DNA of 64,000 bases from Oscillospiraceae bacterium CM (GCA_022870705.1 CP072107.1:186001-250000); one strand, 5' to 3'. Shown: positions 9,136-18,526, counted from the stretch's first letter. The notes: a model not told the origin generated them from the letters alone. Translations and numbers: made by a program.

Positions 9136-10730
9136 TATTCGCCACCTCCTGTCAGTGCGCCTTCGAGCATCGGTTCCGATTTCCAGGGCGGGACGATGAG
9201 ACCCCAGGCGTTGACGGTGATCGACATCGTGATGTCCCGGGCGAAATTGACGGCGCCCTTGAATCCGGCGTACGGGCCGGCGTAATCGTAAGAGTGAATC
9301 TGGCGCGACGGTACGCCGCTTTTCTGAATGATGTACTTATCCTTGATACCGGAGAAGAAAATGTCTGGCTTATACAGCTTTAAGAGCATTTCCGTCTCAA
9401 CGTGATTGTAGTCGTCCACGACGATATGGCCGCTTTTCATATCGGGGATCATGCCGGGATAACTGTCAACGGGGAGCTGTTCACGCAGCGCGTGCATGAC
9501 CTCGTCGGAATAGCGTGTTTTATAGAGCTCGGGGTCGGCATCAATGGTGAGGTTTTCAATATTTTTGCTGTCGGCGTCTTCCTTAATCTGCGGGATGACG
9601 TCACGCCCCTCATAATCGTCCCGGTGAGCAAACTCATAACCGGCAATAATCGTCTCCACACCGAGGTCTTTGAGAAGGGCCTGAAAATGGTGCGAGCGCG
9701 AGCCGCCGGAAAAAATCCCGGCCCGTTTGCCCTTGAGCCTGTTTTTGTAGTACTCCACATCTTCTCCAATGGCAGCGAGCTCATCGGCGATCACTTCCTC
9801 CGTCCGCGCCATGAGATCGGGATCCCCAAAGTATTTCGCGATATCGCGGAGCGACTTGATTGTCGCGCCGACGCCAATGAAGTTTACCTTGAGCCAGTCT
9901 GTGCCGTATTTGGACTTCATCATTTCGGCCACATAGTTGATGGACCGATGGCACATGACGAGGTTGAGGTCTGCTGTATGCGCGTTTTGAATGGCCTCGA
10001 CCGAGCCGTCTCCTGTGAAGACCGAGATGATGTCATAGCCGATCCTCTTGAGAATGCGCTCCTCCTCCCAGCCGTCGCCGCCGATGTTGTACTCGCCAAG
10101 AATGTTGAGCGAATACTTCCCGGCCGGCCGTTTGTCACCCGTGCCAATGATATGCTTCATTAAGCCGTTGTTGGCAATGTGGTGCCCGGCCGACTGTGAA
10201 ACACCCTTGTAGCCCTCGCAGGAGAAGCCGACGCATGTAATGCCGTACTCTTCTTCGGCCTGCCTGGCAACGGCATGGACATCGTCGCCGATGAGGCCGA
10301 CAGGGCAGGTGGAGCAAATCATGATGTATTTTGGATGGAAAATGTCAACGGCTTCCTTGATGGCTGCTTTCAGCTTTTTTTCGCCGCCGAACACGATATC
10401 CGACTCTTGCATATCCGTTGAAAAACAATAGGGGATATAATTTTGCCCGCCTTCCGAGGCGGCCGCCTTGTTGCGGCGCGTGCCCCAGCTATAAAAGCCG
10501 CAGCCGATAGGGCCGTGCGTAATGACGCAGCAGTCCTTCAGCGGCCCGACGACGACGCCCTTGCACCCGGCGTAACAGCAGCCGCGGTTCGTGATAATGC
10601 CCGGGACGGTGCGCGTGTTGGCTGTAATTTCCGGCACGCCCGGCGTGTCCTCCAGCTGAAGGACGTGATCCTTGCGGTTTTTGTAAACACGCGAGGCGTA
10701 TTGATCAAGCATTCTTGCCCGTTCGTTCAT
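9135..10730 (-). CDS. nifD: Nitrogenase MoFe protein alpha chain
   Basis: 531 residues. P-cluster ligands are Cys51 (RGCCYAG), Cys77 (HGPIGCG) and CSTCPVGLIGDD. FeMo-cofactor ligands are seen as Cys in LVMCHRSIN and His in RQIHSYDYAG. GVSQSAGHHIAN carries the Gln and His that line the molybdenum-type active site. The region around residues 380-430 (EDADSKNIENL, MKSGHIVVDDYN) contains the extra ~50-residue segment known for clostridial alpha chains, which explains the length. These residues favour a true Mo nitrogenase over a Vnf/Anf or a nitrogenase-like reductase. Confidence 0.97.
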   Translation of the reverse strand: MNERARMLDQYASRVYKNRKDHVLQLEDTPGVPEITANTRTVPGIITNRGCCYAGCKGVVVGPLKDCCVITHGPIGCGFYSWGTRRNKAAASEGGQNYIPYCFSTDMQESDIVFGGEKKLKAAIKEAVDIFHPKYIMICSTCPVGLIGDDVHAVARQAEEEYGITCVGFSCEGYKGVSQSAGHHIANNGLMKHIIGTGDKRPAGKYSLNILGEYNIGGDGWEEERILKRIGYDIISVFTGDGSVEAIQNAHTADLNLVMCHRSINYVAEMMKSKYGTDWLKVNFIGVGATIKSLRDIAKYFGDPDLMARTEEVIADELAAIGEDVEYYKNRLKGKRAGIFSGGSRSHHFQALLKDLGVETIIAGYEFAHRDDYEGRDVIPQIKEDADSKNIENLTIDADPELYKTRYSDEVMHALREQLPVDSYPGMIPDMKSGHIVVDDYNHVETEMLLKLYKPDIFFSGIKDKYIIQKSGVPSRQIHSYDYAGPYAGFKGAVNFARDITMSITVNAWGLIVPPWKSEPMLEGALTGGGE

Positions 10731-10749
10731 TTGGATTCACCTGCCCTTT

Positions 10750-11136
10750 TTAATATGCGTCCTTTGTCGTCTGGCCCGTCCGCACGGTGTAGGCCTCGAC
10801 GACCGGCAGCACGAAGATTTTGCCATCGCCGGGATTGCCGGTCTGATTTGTGTCGATGATGATTTTCACGACGTCATCGACCTGATCGTCCTCCACCATC
10901 AGCATAAAAAACCGCTTGGCAATGAGCCGTCTGTATTCGGAAAGATTTTCACCGAGCGCCGTGCTGGGCATGTCGCCGATTGCCAGAATTGAGTCGATCA
11001 CGGCCGTGTCATCCACGCTTTTTTTACCGCGGCCGAGGCATTTTCGGCAAGAAAACGCGGGATAACCGGCGCTTTCAAGCGCCTTTTTGGTGGCGTTGAC
11101 CATGTTCATCCGTATAATTGCCAGAACCTCTTTCAT
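10750..11136 (-). CDS. nifI2: PII-like nitrogenase switch-off protein NifI2
   Basis: 128 residues of the PII/GlnB superfamily with a long T-loop region (CRKCLGRGKKSVDD) and a C-terminal FVLPVVEAYTVRTGQ like PII's IRVRTGE end. Located between nifH and nifD with NifI1, the arrangement known from methanogens and clostridia. There the NifI1/NifI2 complex binds the MoFe protein in response to ammonia through 2-oxoglutarate and ATP/ADP, blocking activity reversibly. AAAGGAG precedes the ATG. Confidence 0.93.
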   Translation of the reverse strand: MKEVLAIIRMNMVNATKKALESAGYPAFSCRKCLGRGKKSVDDTAVIDSILAIGDMPSTALGENLSEYRRLIAKRFFMLMVEDDQVDDVVKIIIDTNQTGNPGDGKIFVLPVVEAYTVRTGQTTKDAY

Positions 11137-11150
11137 CAGATGGCTCCTTT

Positions 11151-11474
11151 CTACAGACCTTGTTTTCCGGTGCTGATCGTATAAGCGTCTTCAACAGGGG
11201 AAACAAAAATCCTGCCGTCACCGAAGGTGCCGCTGCCTGTTCGGGCGGTGCGCATGATAACCCGAATGATATCGTCTTTATCTTCGTCCCGGCAGACGAT
11301 GAGAAGCATTTCCTTTGGAATTTCGTCATAATGGATTTCGCCGACGGTGATGCCCTTTTGTTTGCCGCGCCCATAAACGTCCATTTTCGTCACGGCCGGG
11401 AAACCGGCCGCCACAAGTTCGGACATGACGTCGCCTGTTTTCTCAGGGCGGATGATGGCTCTTACTAATAGCAT
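11151..11474 (-). CDS. nifI1: PII-like nitrogenase switch-off protein NifI1
   Basis: 107 residues of the PII superfamily: MLLVRAIIRPEKTGDVM at the N-terminus, a T-loop region with GRGKQKGI, and the C-terminal FVSPVEDAYTISTGK. Pairs with NifI2 for post-translational ammonia switch-off. The ATG at 11474 is chosen because GGAGAG lies 6 nt upstream; an in-frame ATG 21 nt earlier has no good ribosome site. It follows nifH by 42 nt. Confidence 0.92.
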   Translation of the reverse strand: MLLVRAIIRPEKTGDVMSELVAAGFPAVTKMDVYGRGKQKGITVGEIHYDEIPKEMLLIVCRDEDKDDIIRVIMRTARTGSGTFGDGRIFVSPVEDAYTISTGKQGL

Positions 11475-11516
11475 GGTGTTCTCTCCTTCAATCATTTTTT
11501 TACGTGCGACGCGTGT

Positions 11517-12359
<843 letters not shown>

Positions 12360-12361
12360 TC

Positions 12362-12395
12362 AAGGGGTCTTCCGGCTGTCGCCGGAGAACCCCTT
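12362..12395 (-). other. Hairpin in the nifH 5' leader
   Basis: On the minus strand AAGGGGT(TCT)CCGGC pairs with GCCGG(AAG)ACCCCTT around a GACA loop, ending 23 nt upstream of nifH and followed by GAGTATTTTTTGG. It could protect the 5' end of the very abundant nifH message, or act as an attenuator because a T tract follows about 5 nt after the stem. Confidence 0.65.
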
Positions 12396-12425
12396 TGTTC
12401 AGTGCTTTTGTTTCGTTATGCTTTG

Positions 12426-12454
12426 AGTATAGAGGAGCGGGCATAAAAGAACAA
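12426..12454 (-). promoter_or_regulatory. Candidate sigma-A promoter of the nif operon
   Basis: On the minus strand TTGTTC, a 17-nt spacer, then TATACT, placing the start near 12419, about 80 nt before nifH. No sigma-54 (-24/-12) element was seen, as expected for clostridial nif. Confidence 0.6.
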
Positions 12455-12509
12455 TACATCAGATCTTTAAAAATCGGACCTTTTATTTTTGTTTTTTATG
12501 CAAGATAAC

Positions 12510-12551
12510 AAATCGATAGTTGCAAAACATAAAATATATAAATCGCTATTG
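12510..12551. repeat. Direct repeats between divergent nif and anfO/mod promoters
   Basis: AAATCGATAGTTG (12510-12522) and AAATCGCTATTG (12540-12551) are repeated 30 bp apart, about three helical turns, and the second runs into the -35 of the plus-strand promoter. They could be a regulator's binding sites. The rest of 12339-12644 is A+T-rich with no convincing gene. Confidence 0.35.
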
Positions 12552-12577
12552 ACATATAATTGATGCCGGAATAGACT
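12549..12577 (+). promoter_or_regulatory. Candidate promoter of the anfO-mod operon
   Basis: TTGACA, 17-nt spacer, TAGACT; start near 12584, about 60 nt before the first gene. It faces away from the nif promoter. Confidence 0.65.
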
Positions 12578-12644
12578 CAAAAAAACCGATACAAACAGCT
12601 TTATTAAGCAATTAAGCCAAAAAATACGCTGGGAGGCGAATGCG

Positions 12645-13268
12645 ATGAATAACAAAATTGCGGTCTATATGCAGGAAAATGGACAATTAGATTCATTTTT
12701 ATCATCAGACAAAATCGTTGTTTACGCCCTCTCTGATAGCTGGTGCCCTGTGGCGGCGTATCCGCTAGATCGCGAACGGCTGAACAGACCCCAAAATATT
12801 CGGCGGCAAGTTAAAGAGATTGTTGACTGGCTTGGCGGCTGCCGAATGATTGCCGGACGGAGCCTTGGCGGCGTCGCCTACAACGAATTCAACAAAAACG
12901 GCTGTCATATATTTGATATCGAGGCGGTGACGGACGAGGTTCTGAACGCTGTCTTGTCGGACGTTGAAGAAAGCCGGAGAGAAGGCACGATAAAAACGCC
13001 GACAATACCCGTTTGCGTCGACACGGTAAATGGTATTTATGAATATGACCTGGACGCGGCGCAGCGGGACAATCCCGCACTCTCCTCGAAATCGGCGCTG
13101 CGCGGCTTTTTCAGTGACACGCCGTTTTCGGCACTGCGCCTACGTTGTCGGCACGTTCCGCCATGGATTGATAACGCGCTCTACGACATTGTGTGCGACA
13201 GCACCTCAAGCGGGCTGATCGACGCTGTCATACGAAAAAAGAAGGGCGGTGTGCTTGATGGCAGATGA
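12645..13268 (+). CDS. AnfO-like nitrogenase accessory protein
   Basis: 207 residues resembling from memory the AnfO family, first noted next to the iron-only nitrogenase genes. The matching pattern is an N-terminal KIAVYMQENGQL strand followed by GGCRMIAGRSLGGVAYNEF and CHIFDIEAVTDEVL. No anfDGK or vnf genes are in the window, so here the protein accompanies a Mo nitrogenase. The biochemical role is unknown. GGGAGG lies before the ATG. It starts an operon with the next gene (11-nt overlap) and modABC. Confidence 0.75.
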   Translation: MNNKIAVYMQENGQLDSFLSSDKIVVYALSDSWCPVAAYPLDRERLNRPQNIRRQVKEIVDWLGGCRMIAGRSLGGVAYNEFNKNGCHIFDIEAVTDEVLNAVLSDVEESRREGTIKTPTIPVCVDTVNGIYEYDLDAAQRDNPALSSKSALRGFFSDTPFSALRLRCRHVPPWIDNALYDIVCDSTSSGLIDAVIRKKKGGVLDGR

Positions 13269-14322
13269 AAAAACGCTGATGACGCCGTGGGGCGTTTTTG
13301 CGGGCGTGACATTAAAAAAGGTCGCGGATGACGGCAGGGTGCTCTCTTTAACGCTGGATGCGCGGAATGTGATCGTGACCCATGTCGGTGAACTCATTCC
13401 GGCATATGGCGCGGAGTCGCCAAGACGGCGGCAGGGGCCCGCCGTGACGTTTCACCGGAGCGGTATGATCAAATCCGTTATGCTGGAGACGCAGCAGGCG
13501 GTTTTAACGCCCATCGGTGAGATGCCAGCCGAACGCGTTACATTTTATGAGACGGGAGAAGTGGCCCGCGTCTTCCCGGTGGACGGAAAGCTCAGCGGCT
13601 TTTGGAGCGAAAGCGACGAACGCACCGTCAACATCCCGCTTCACTTTGAGTTGGGCTTTACGGCATTTACGGCAGCGCTTGTGAGCCTCAGCTTTTATAA
13701 AAGCGGCGATATCCGCAGTATAACGCTGTTTCCGGGTGAAACGGTTGCGGTATCGCTGCCGACGGGGGCTGTTATCCCTGTCCGATACGGCTTTTCTCTA
13801 TATGAAAGCGGGCAGCTTCGGTCTGTTGAACCGGCCGAGCCGACAGCCATTGACACACGCATCGGCCGCCTGCACGTTTTTGACGACAGCGCCAACGGTA
13901 TTAATGCAGACAGCGGCTCTCTCATCTTTGACGAGGCGGGAAACCTTTGGGCCGCCGCGACTCAGGATTCGATCACGATAGCTGACAGCGACGGCAATAC
14001 GCATGTCTTCAAACCGTCCGCCATTCGAGACCTCTTAGAGGAGGAAACGCTGACCGTCCTACCGCTTCGGCTCTCGTTCGACGCGGATGGACAATGGGTT
14101 TCCATAAAACCGCCGGAAGGCGAGGGCGGGCGCTTTAATTTGACGGACTGCCGGTTCGAAATGGCGGCGGCCGGCATATCAGGCTGCCCCGCAACAGGCT
14201 GCGACGCATGCAGCCGCTGCGCGCACCGGGGGGGGGATAAGGGGACGAGAGGCAGGCTGCTTCACAGAGTAGAAAGCGAAGATATTTTTCGTTTTAATAT
14301 TACGAAAGGAAGATCACCATGA
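13258..14322 (+). CDS. Unrecognised repeat protein with Cys-rich tail, nif/mod-linked
   Basis: I do not recognise a named family. The ~354-residue chain has at least six copies of a short beta-type motif of the form F-x-x-S-G-x-(I/L)-x-S: FHRSGMIKSV, FYETGEVARV, FYKSGDIRSI, LYESGQLRSV, FDEAGNLWAA and FDADGQWVSI, spaced 35-65 residues, loosely like MORN-type repeats. Near the end lies a Cys cluster, GCPATGCDACSRC, that could hold metal or an Fe-S cluster. No signal peptide or membrane segment. ATG at 13258 is preferred (GGGCGGTG upstream). It overlaps AnfO by 11 nt and modA by 4 nt, so a role in Mo/nitrogenase handling is inferred only from position. The last 28 codons follow a run of nine G and may not be real. 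Confidence 0.75.
   Translation: MADEKTLMTPWGVFAGVTLKKVADDGRVLSLTLDARNVIVTHVGELIPAYGAESPRRRQGPAVTFHRSGMIKSVMLETQQAVLTPIGEMPAERVTFYETGEVARVFPVDGKLSGFWSESDERTVNIPLHFELGFTAFTAALVSLSFYKSGDIRSITLFPGETVAVSLPTGAVIPVRYGFSLYESGQLRSVEPAEPTAIDTRIGRLHVFDDSANGINADSGSLIFDEAGNLWAAATQDSITIADSDGNTHVFKPSAIRDLLEEETLTVLPLRLSFDADGQWVSIKPPEGEGGRFNLTDCRFEMAAAGISGCPATGCDACSRCAHRGGDKGTRGRLLHRVESEDIFRFNITKGRSP
14228..14236 (+). repeat. Run of nine G within the repeat protein gene
   Basis: With one extra G the frame meets TAA at once (ending HRGGG), just after the Cys cluster, leaving about 80 nt before modA as a leader. It could be a base-calling slip or a slippage-prone site. Confidence 0.9.
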
Positions 14323-15131
14323 AAAAGAAACTTGTATCATTGATTCTCGTTTTGCTGACCGTCTTTGTGATAGCCGGCTGCGGGAGCAAACCGGCCCAGG
14401 AGGGAACGCCGACGGCAGCATCGTCGCCGTCGGCGACCGTGACGCTGAGCATTTCAGCCGCCGCAAGCCTGACGGCCCCGCTTAATGAAATCAAGGCACT
14501 TTATGAAGTGGCCAATCCCGGCGTGACGCTGACAATCAACACCGGCGCCAGCGGCACGCTGCAGACGCAGATTGAACAGGGGGCACCGTGCGATGTCTTC
14601 ATTTCGGCGTCCTCCAAGCAGACGGATGCGCTGAACAAGGAAGACCTTTTAACGGCCGACTCGCTTGTGAATCTTTTGAGCAATGAAATCGTTTTGATTA
14701 TACCGGCGTCATCGGCATCGTCTATTTCGAGCTTTAACAATTGCGCGACGGATGCCGTCAAAACAATTGCTGTCGGTAATCCGGAGAGCGTTCCCGCCGG
14801 TCAGTACGCGCAGGAGACTTTTACGGCGCTTGGTATCTGGGACGCCATCCTCGCCAAGGCCAATCTCGGCACCGATGTCAAGCAGGTTCTGTCCTGGGTT
14901 GAATCCGGCAATGTTGACTGCGGCGTCGTCTACAAAACGGATGCCGCGATGGACGCGAATGTCAAAATCGTTGCTGAAGCACCGGCGGGTTCACACAAGC
15001 CGGTTGTCTATCCCGCGACGATCATTAAGGCGAGTGCCAATCAGGAGGCCGCCGCCGCGTTCCTCAAGTATCTGCAATCATCAGACGCGATGAAGGTTTT
15101 TGAAAAGTACGGTTTTAATCCGGCTGCATAA
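14319..15131 (+). CDS. modA: Molybdate-binding lipoprotein of the ABC transporter
   Basis: 270 residues. The signal peptide ends in a lipobox (VIAGC, Cys about residue 21), so the protein is anchored outside the membrane. The mature part begins with the ModA-type LSISAAASLTAPLNEI, and contains NTGASGTLQTQIEQGAPCDVFISAS and VVYPATIIKAS, the molybdate/tungstate oxyanion-binding fold. It precedes modB and modC. Its supply of Mo fits the nearby nitrogenase and Mo hydroxylase. Confidence 0.95.
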   Translation: MKKKLVSLILVLLTVFVIAGCGSKPAQEGTPTAASSPSATVTLSISAAASLTAPLNEIKALYEVANPGVTLTINTGASGTLQTQIEQGAPCDVFISASSKQTDALNKEDLLTADSLVNLLSNEIVLIIPASSASSISSFNNCATDAVKTIAVGNPESVPAGQYAQETFTALGIWDAILAKANLGTDVKQVLSWVESGNVDCGVVYKTDAAMDANVKIVAEAPAGSHKPVVYPATIIKASANQEAAAAFLKYLQSSDAMKVFEKYGFNPAA

Positions 15132-15152
15132 CAGAAAAACGAAGGTGATGAA

Positions 15153-15851
15153 ATGGATTTTTCCCCGCTTTGGATTTCGCTCCGGACGGCAATACTCGCG
15201 ACAGGCATTACTGTCGTCACGGGAATTTTGGCGGCCTGGTATGTCATCCGGCTCGGAAGAGTCCTTAAAGGTATTACCGACGGACTCCTAACGCTGCCCA
15301 TGGTGCTGCCGCCGACCGTTGCCGGATTTTTTCTGCTCGTCTTTTTCGGCGTGCACGGCCCCGGCGGCAGCATCATTCAGGCGCTTTTCGGCGCGCGTGT
15401 CGTCTTCTCCTGGTACGCACCTGTGATTGCGTCAACGGTCGTCGCCTTTCCGCTGATGTACCGTACGATGCGCGGCGCGTTTGAACAGTTTGATACAACG
15501 CTTATCCAGTCCGCCAAGACGCTCGGCCTTGGCAACACCTTTATTTTCTGGCGGATTGTTCTTCCGAACTGCCGCTACGGCGTCCTTGCCGGGACGGTTC
15601 TGGCCTTTGCCAGAGGCCTTGGCGAATTCGGTGCAACAATTATGCTTGCCGGGAACATCCCAGGCAAGACGACAACGATTGCCGTCGCTGTCTATTCGGC
15701 CATGGCCGCGGGGAATGACGCGCTGGCATACAGATGGGTTCTGATTGACCTTGCCATTTCGCTTTTGGCGATGCTGGTCATGAATCTTGTGTCACAAAGC
15801 TCGAAAAAAGGCATAAGACCGACGAAAAGGGGGGCTTATCTTGGCCCTTGA
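15153..15851 (+). CDS. modB: Molybdate ABC transporter permease
   Basis: 232 residues with five or so membrane helices (starting WISLRTAILATGITVVTGILA) and the permease EAA-type loop seen as TLGLGNTFIFWRIVLPNCRYGVLAG; GEFGATIMLAGNIPGKT is characteristic of ModB. Carries molybdate across the membrane with ModA and ModC. GGTGATG precedes the ATG; its end overlaps modC by 11 nt. Confidence 0.95.
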   Translation: MDFSPLWISLRTAILATGITVVTGILAAWYVIRLGRVLKGITDGLLTLPMVLPPTVAGFFLLVFFGVHGPGGSIIQALFGARVVFSWYAPVIASTVVAFPLMYRTMRGAFEQFDTTLIQSAKTLGLGNTFIFWRIVLPNCRYGVLAGTVLAFARGLGEFGATIMLAGNIPGKTTTIAVAVYSAMAAGNDALAYRWVLIDLAISLLAMLVMNLVSQSSKKGIRPTKRGAYLGP

Positions 15852-16905
15852 AATAGATATCCGGAAAACGCTGCCGGATTTCAAGCTCGATATCCGCTTT
15901 CACGCGGATAAGGAGACGCTTGGGATTCTTGGCGCTTCCGGCAGCGGTAAAAGCATGACGCTCAAATGCATCGCGGGTATTGAAACACCAGACGAGGGTG
16001 TCATCATCCTTGACGGTTTCCCGCTTTTTGATTCGGAAAAGAAGCACAACATACCGCCGCAGAAGCGGAAGACAGGTTATCTTTTTCAAAACGCCGCGCT
16101 GTTCCCGAATATGACGGTGGGGCAAAACCTTGTCTGCGCCCAGCAGATGCGCAAAAAAAGGCGTGAGAAACGGGAAATGGCGTGCCGGGCGCTGCGCCGC
16201 GTCGGTCTTGACGGCTATGAAAACCGATATCCAGATGCGCTCTCGGGCGGGCAGCAGCAGCGTGCGGCGCTTGTGCGCCTTTTACTGTCAGAGCCGCGGC
16301 TTTTATTGCTTGACGAGCCGTTTTCGGCGCTGGACAGCAGCCTGCGCTGGCAGCTCGAGCGGGAAATCGGCCAAACACTTGAGACGTTCGGCGGCACGGC
16401 GCTCTTCGTTTCCCACAATCGAGACGAGGTCTACCGCTTGTGCGATCGGCTCCTTGTCATTTCTGATGGGAATGTGCAAACGGAAGGCGAAAAATGGCAT
16501 CTTTTCAATGACCCGGGTACACTCGCTGCCTGTCAGCTCACCGGGTGCAAAAATGTTTCGCCGGTGCGCATCCTGTCTGAAAACCGTATTTTCGCCGAGG
16601 ACTGGGGATTAACGCTATCGGTTGACATAAACAAAATAAAGGCTTGCGGCACGCCCCAATTTGTCGGTATCCGGGCGCACCATATCCATTTGACGGCGGA
16701 TGAGACGCTTGCAAACACGTTTGCGTATGACCTCGCCGGAAGCCTGCAGGATACGTTTAGCGATATCCTGCTTCTTCGAAAGAAAGGAGATGTCAGCGCC
16801 GAGGCCTTGCGCTTCGATGTCCCCAGAGAGGACGCGAAAGCGCCTAGTACGCTGCCGCGCTATATGCGCCTTCCACCGGAGAATTTGCTTTTGCTACGGC
16901 GATAG
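15841..16905 (+). CDS. modC: Molybdate ABC transporter ATPase
   Basis: 354 residues. Walker A GASGSGKS (about 32-39), signature LSGGQQQRAALVRLLLSEP, Walker B LLLLDEPFSALD, and switch His in LFVSHNRDE. After about residue 235 comes a C-terminal regulatory region resembling a TOBE domain, less clear than usual. TTG at 15841 is the probable start, behind AGGGGGG and inside the modB end. It is the last gene of the anfO-mod operon. Confidence 0.93.
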   Translation: MALEIDIRKTLPDFKLDIRFHADKETLGILGASGSGKSMTLKCIAGIETPDEGVIILDGFPLFDSEKKHNIPPQKRKTGYLFQNAALFPNMTVGQNLVCAQQMRKKRREKREMACRALRRVGLDGYENRYPDALSGGQQQRAALVRLLLSEPRLLLLDEPFSALDSSLRWQLEREIGQTLETFGGTALFVSHNRDEVYRLCDRLLVISDGNVQTEGEKWHLFNDPGTLAACQLTGCKNVSPVRILSENRIFAEDWGLTLSVDINKIKACGTPQFVGIRAHHIHLTADETLANTFAYDLAGSLQDTFSDILLLRKKGDVSAEALRFDVPREDAKAPSTLPRYMRLPPENLLLLRR

Positions 16906-16936
16906 AAACTGCCGGTACCTCACTATCCTCTGCAGC

Positions 16937-16976
16937 GTCAACAGGCCGCCGCTCGGCAGAGCGGCGGCCTGTTGAC
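16937..16976 (+). terminator. Very stable hairpin after modC
   Basis: An 18-bp perfect stem (GTCAACAGGCCGCCGCTC with its complement) around a GGCA loop, 31 nt after modC and before the convergent pdxT. There is no long T tract, so it may act as a transcript 3'-end barrier more than a classical terminator. Confidence 0.75.
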
Positions 16977-17007
16977 ATCATTTGAGAGGAGGGGGACAGA
17001 CCGTGGA

Positions 17008-17586
17008 TTAAACGGCAGACTGTTTCGCTTTTTTCAGGAAGTAATCGTGGACGCGCAGATCGTCCGTCAGCTCCGGGTGAAAGGCCGTTACCAGGATGTT
17101 CCCTTGCTCCGCGGCCACAGGATGCCCGCTGGCTGATGCGAGGATGCGCGCCGCCCCCCAGGATTTTTCAATAAACGGCGCGCGGACAAACGTCATTGGA
17201 ATCTCGCCGATGCCGGAAAAGGCGCTTGTCGTCTGAAAGCTCCCGAGCTGCCGCCCGAAGGCATTTCTTTTAACCGCGAGATTTATAGCGCCAAAGTAAA
17301 CCGCGGGGTCGCTGACGATTTCTTTTGCCAGGAGGATCATGCCCGCGCACGTCCCGAAAACCGGCAGGCCACCGTCAATCCGGTTTTTTAAGGGCTCAAA
17401 AAGACCGGTCTCAAAAAGGAGCTTGCCGATGACGGTGCTCTCCCCGCCGGGAAGGATCAGCCCGCGCATATCTTGGCTGTCGAGATCGTGCTTATTCCTG
17501 ATTTCAAAGGGCGCAGCCCCCAAACGCTTCAACGCATTGACATGCTCTATAAAGCCGCCCTGCAAGGCCAAAACGCCGATTTTCAT
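17008..17586 (-). CDS. pdxT: Pyridoxal 5'-phosphate synthase, glutaminase subunit
   Basis: 192-residue class I glutamine amidotransferase that feeds ammonia to PdxS. The N-terminal [23 protein letters not shown] oxyanion region, nucleophile Cys in FGTCAGMI, and the His-Glu pair in AFHPELT are all present. ATG overlaps the pdxS stop by 4 nt. Deoxyxylulose-5-phosphate-independent vitamin B6 pathway. Confidence 0.97.
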   Translation of the reverse strand: MKIGVLALQGGFIEHVNALKRLGAAPFEIRNKHDLDSQDMRGLILPGGESTVIGKLLFETGLFEPLKNRIDGGLPVFGTCAGMILLAKEIVSDPAVYFGAINLAVKRNAFGRQLGSFQTTSAFSGIGEIPMTFVRAPFIEKSWGAARILASASGHPVAAEQGNILVTAFHPELTDDLRVHDYFLKKAKQSAV

Positions 17587-18452
17587 TGCCCGCGCTCCGC
17601 CATTAACAGTTCAATCTCCTGCTCATTGATGCCGACCATTGCCGCGCCGAGGTCCTCTGAGAGCGCCGCCAACATCACCGGGTCGTTAAAATTCGTCACA
17701 GCCTTGACAATCGCCTGCGCCCGTCTGGCAGGGTCGCCCGACTTGAAGATGCCGGAGCCGACGAAAACACCCTCTGCCCCCAGCTGCATCATGAGCGCCG
17801 CGTCCGCCGGTGTCGCCACGCCGCCAGCCGCAAAGTTGACGACAGGGAGCTTGCCATTTTCATGAACAAATCGGACAAGGTCATACGGCACCTGTAATTG
17901 CTTGGCCTCATGAAACAATTCGTCCGTCCTGAGGCTTTGGATTTTTCGAATCTGCTGCGTGATGAGGCGCATATGGCGGACGGCCTGGACAATATCCCCC
18001 GTGCCGGGCTCCCCCTTTGTGCGGATCATGGATGCCCCCTCGGCGATGCGCCGCAGGGCTTCACCCAAATCTTTGGCGCCGCAGACAAACGGGACGTCAA
18101 ACCGCGTTTTGTCGATATGAAAAACATCATCCGCCGGGGAGAGGACTTCGCTCTCGTCAATATAATCGATCTCAAGAGCCTGCAGAATTTGGGCCTCAGC
18201 AAAGTGGCCGATGCGCACCTTTGCCATGACGGGGATAGAAACGGCTTCTTGAATCCCTTTGATCATTTTCGGGTCGCTCATTCTTGAAACGCCGCCCGCC
18301 GCCCGGATATCGGCGGGGATGCGCTCCAGCGCCATGACGGCGCAGGCGCCCGCGTCCTCGGCAATGCGCGCCTGTTCCGGCGTCGTCACATCCATGATGA
18401 CGCCGCCCTTGAGCATCTGAGCCAGGTTTTTGTTCAATTGATATCTATCCAT
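17583..18452 (-). CDS. pdxS: Pyridoxal 5'-phosphate synthase, lyase subunit
   Basis: About 289 residues. Condenses ribose 5-phosphate, glyceraldehyde 3-phosphate and ammonia into [24 protein letters not shown] and [13 protein letters not shown] surround the active-site lysines; FVGSGIFKS is the phosphate-binding end. ATG 18452 is preferred because GGAG lies 9 nt upstream; two in-frame ATGs (18458, 18467) are too close to it. Divergent from pdxR, which probably activates it. Confidence 0.96.
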   Translation of the reverse strand: MDRYQLNKNLAQMLKGGVIMDVTTPEQARIAEDAGACAVMALERIPADIRAAGGVSRMSDPKMIKGIQEAVSIPVMAKVRIGHFAEAQILQALEIDYIDESEVLSPADDVFHIDKTRFDVPFVCGAKDLGEALRRIAEGASMIRTKGEPGTGDIVQAVRHMRLITQQIRKIQSLRTDELFHEAKQLQVPYDLVRFVHENGKLPVVNFAAGGVATPADAALMMQLGAEGVFVGSGIFKSGDPARRAQAIVKAVTNFNDPVMLAALSEDLGAAMVGINEQEIELLMAERGQ

Positions 18453-18473
18453 CTTCATCGTCTCCATTAAGTC

Positions 18474-18502
18474 TTGTTTTCTGCTACTGTACGGTTTATT
18501 AT
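18474..18502 (+). promoter_or_regulatory. Candidate pdxR promoter
   Basis: TTGTTT, 17-nt spacer, TATTAT, start near 18509. Its -10 lies over the -10 of the divergent pdxST promoter, so the two compete for RNA polymerase. Confidence 0.6.
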
Positions 18503-18526
18503 AGAGACGTACTGGACTTATTTAAA
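18498..18526 (-). promoter_or_regulatory. Candidate pdxST promoter
   Basis: On the minus strand TTTAAA, 17-nt spacer, TATAAT, start near 18491. TACTG-like half sites (TACTGTAC at 18485, GTACTGG at 18509, GGTACCAG at 18550) around it are possible PdxR sites. Confidence 0.6.

Noticed and set aside
12467-12655. 62-codon frame across the nifH/anfO control region
   Set aside because: A+T-rich, covers both promoters and has no ribosome site.
13250-14320. Molybdenum-cofactor riboswitch before modA
   Set aside because: The interval before modA is coding and no Moco-RNA motif was seen.
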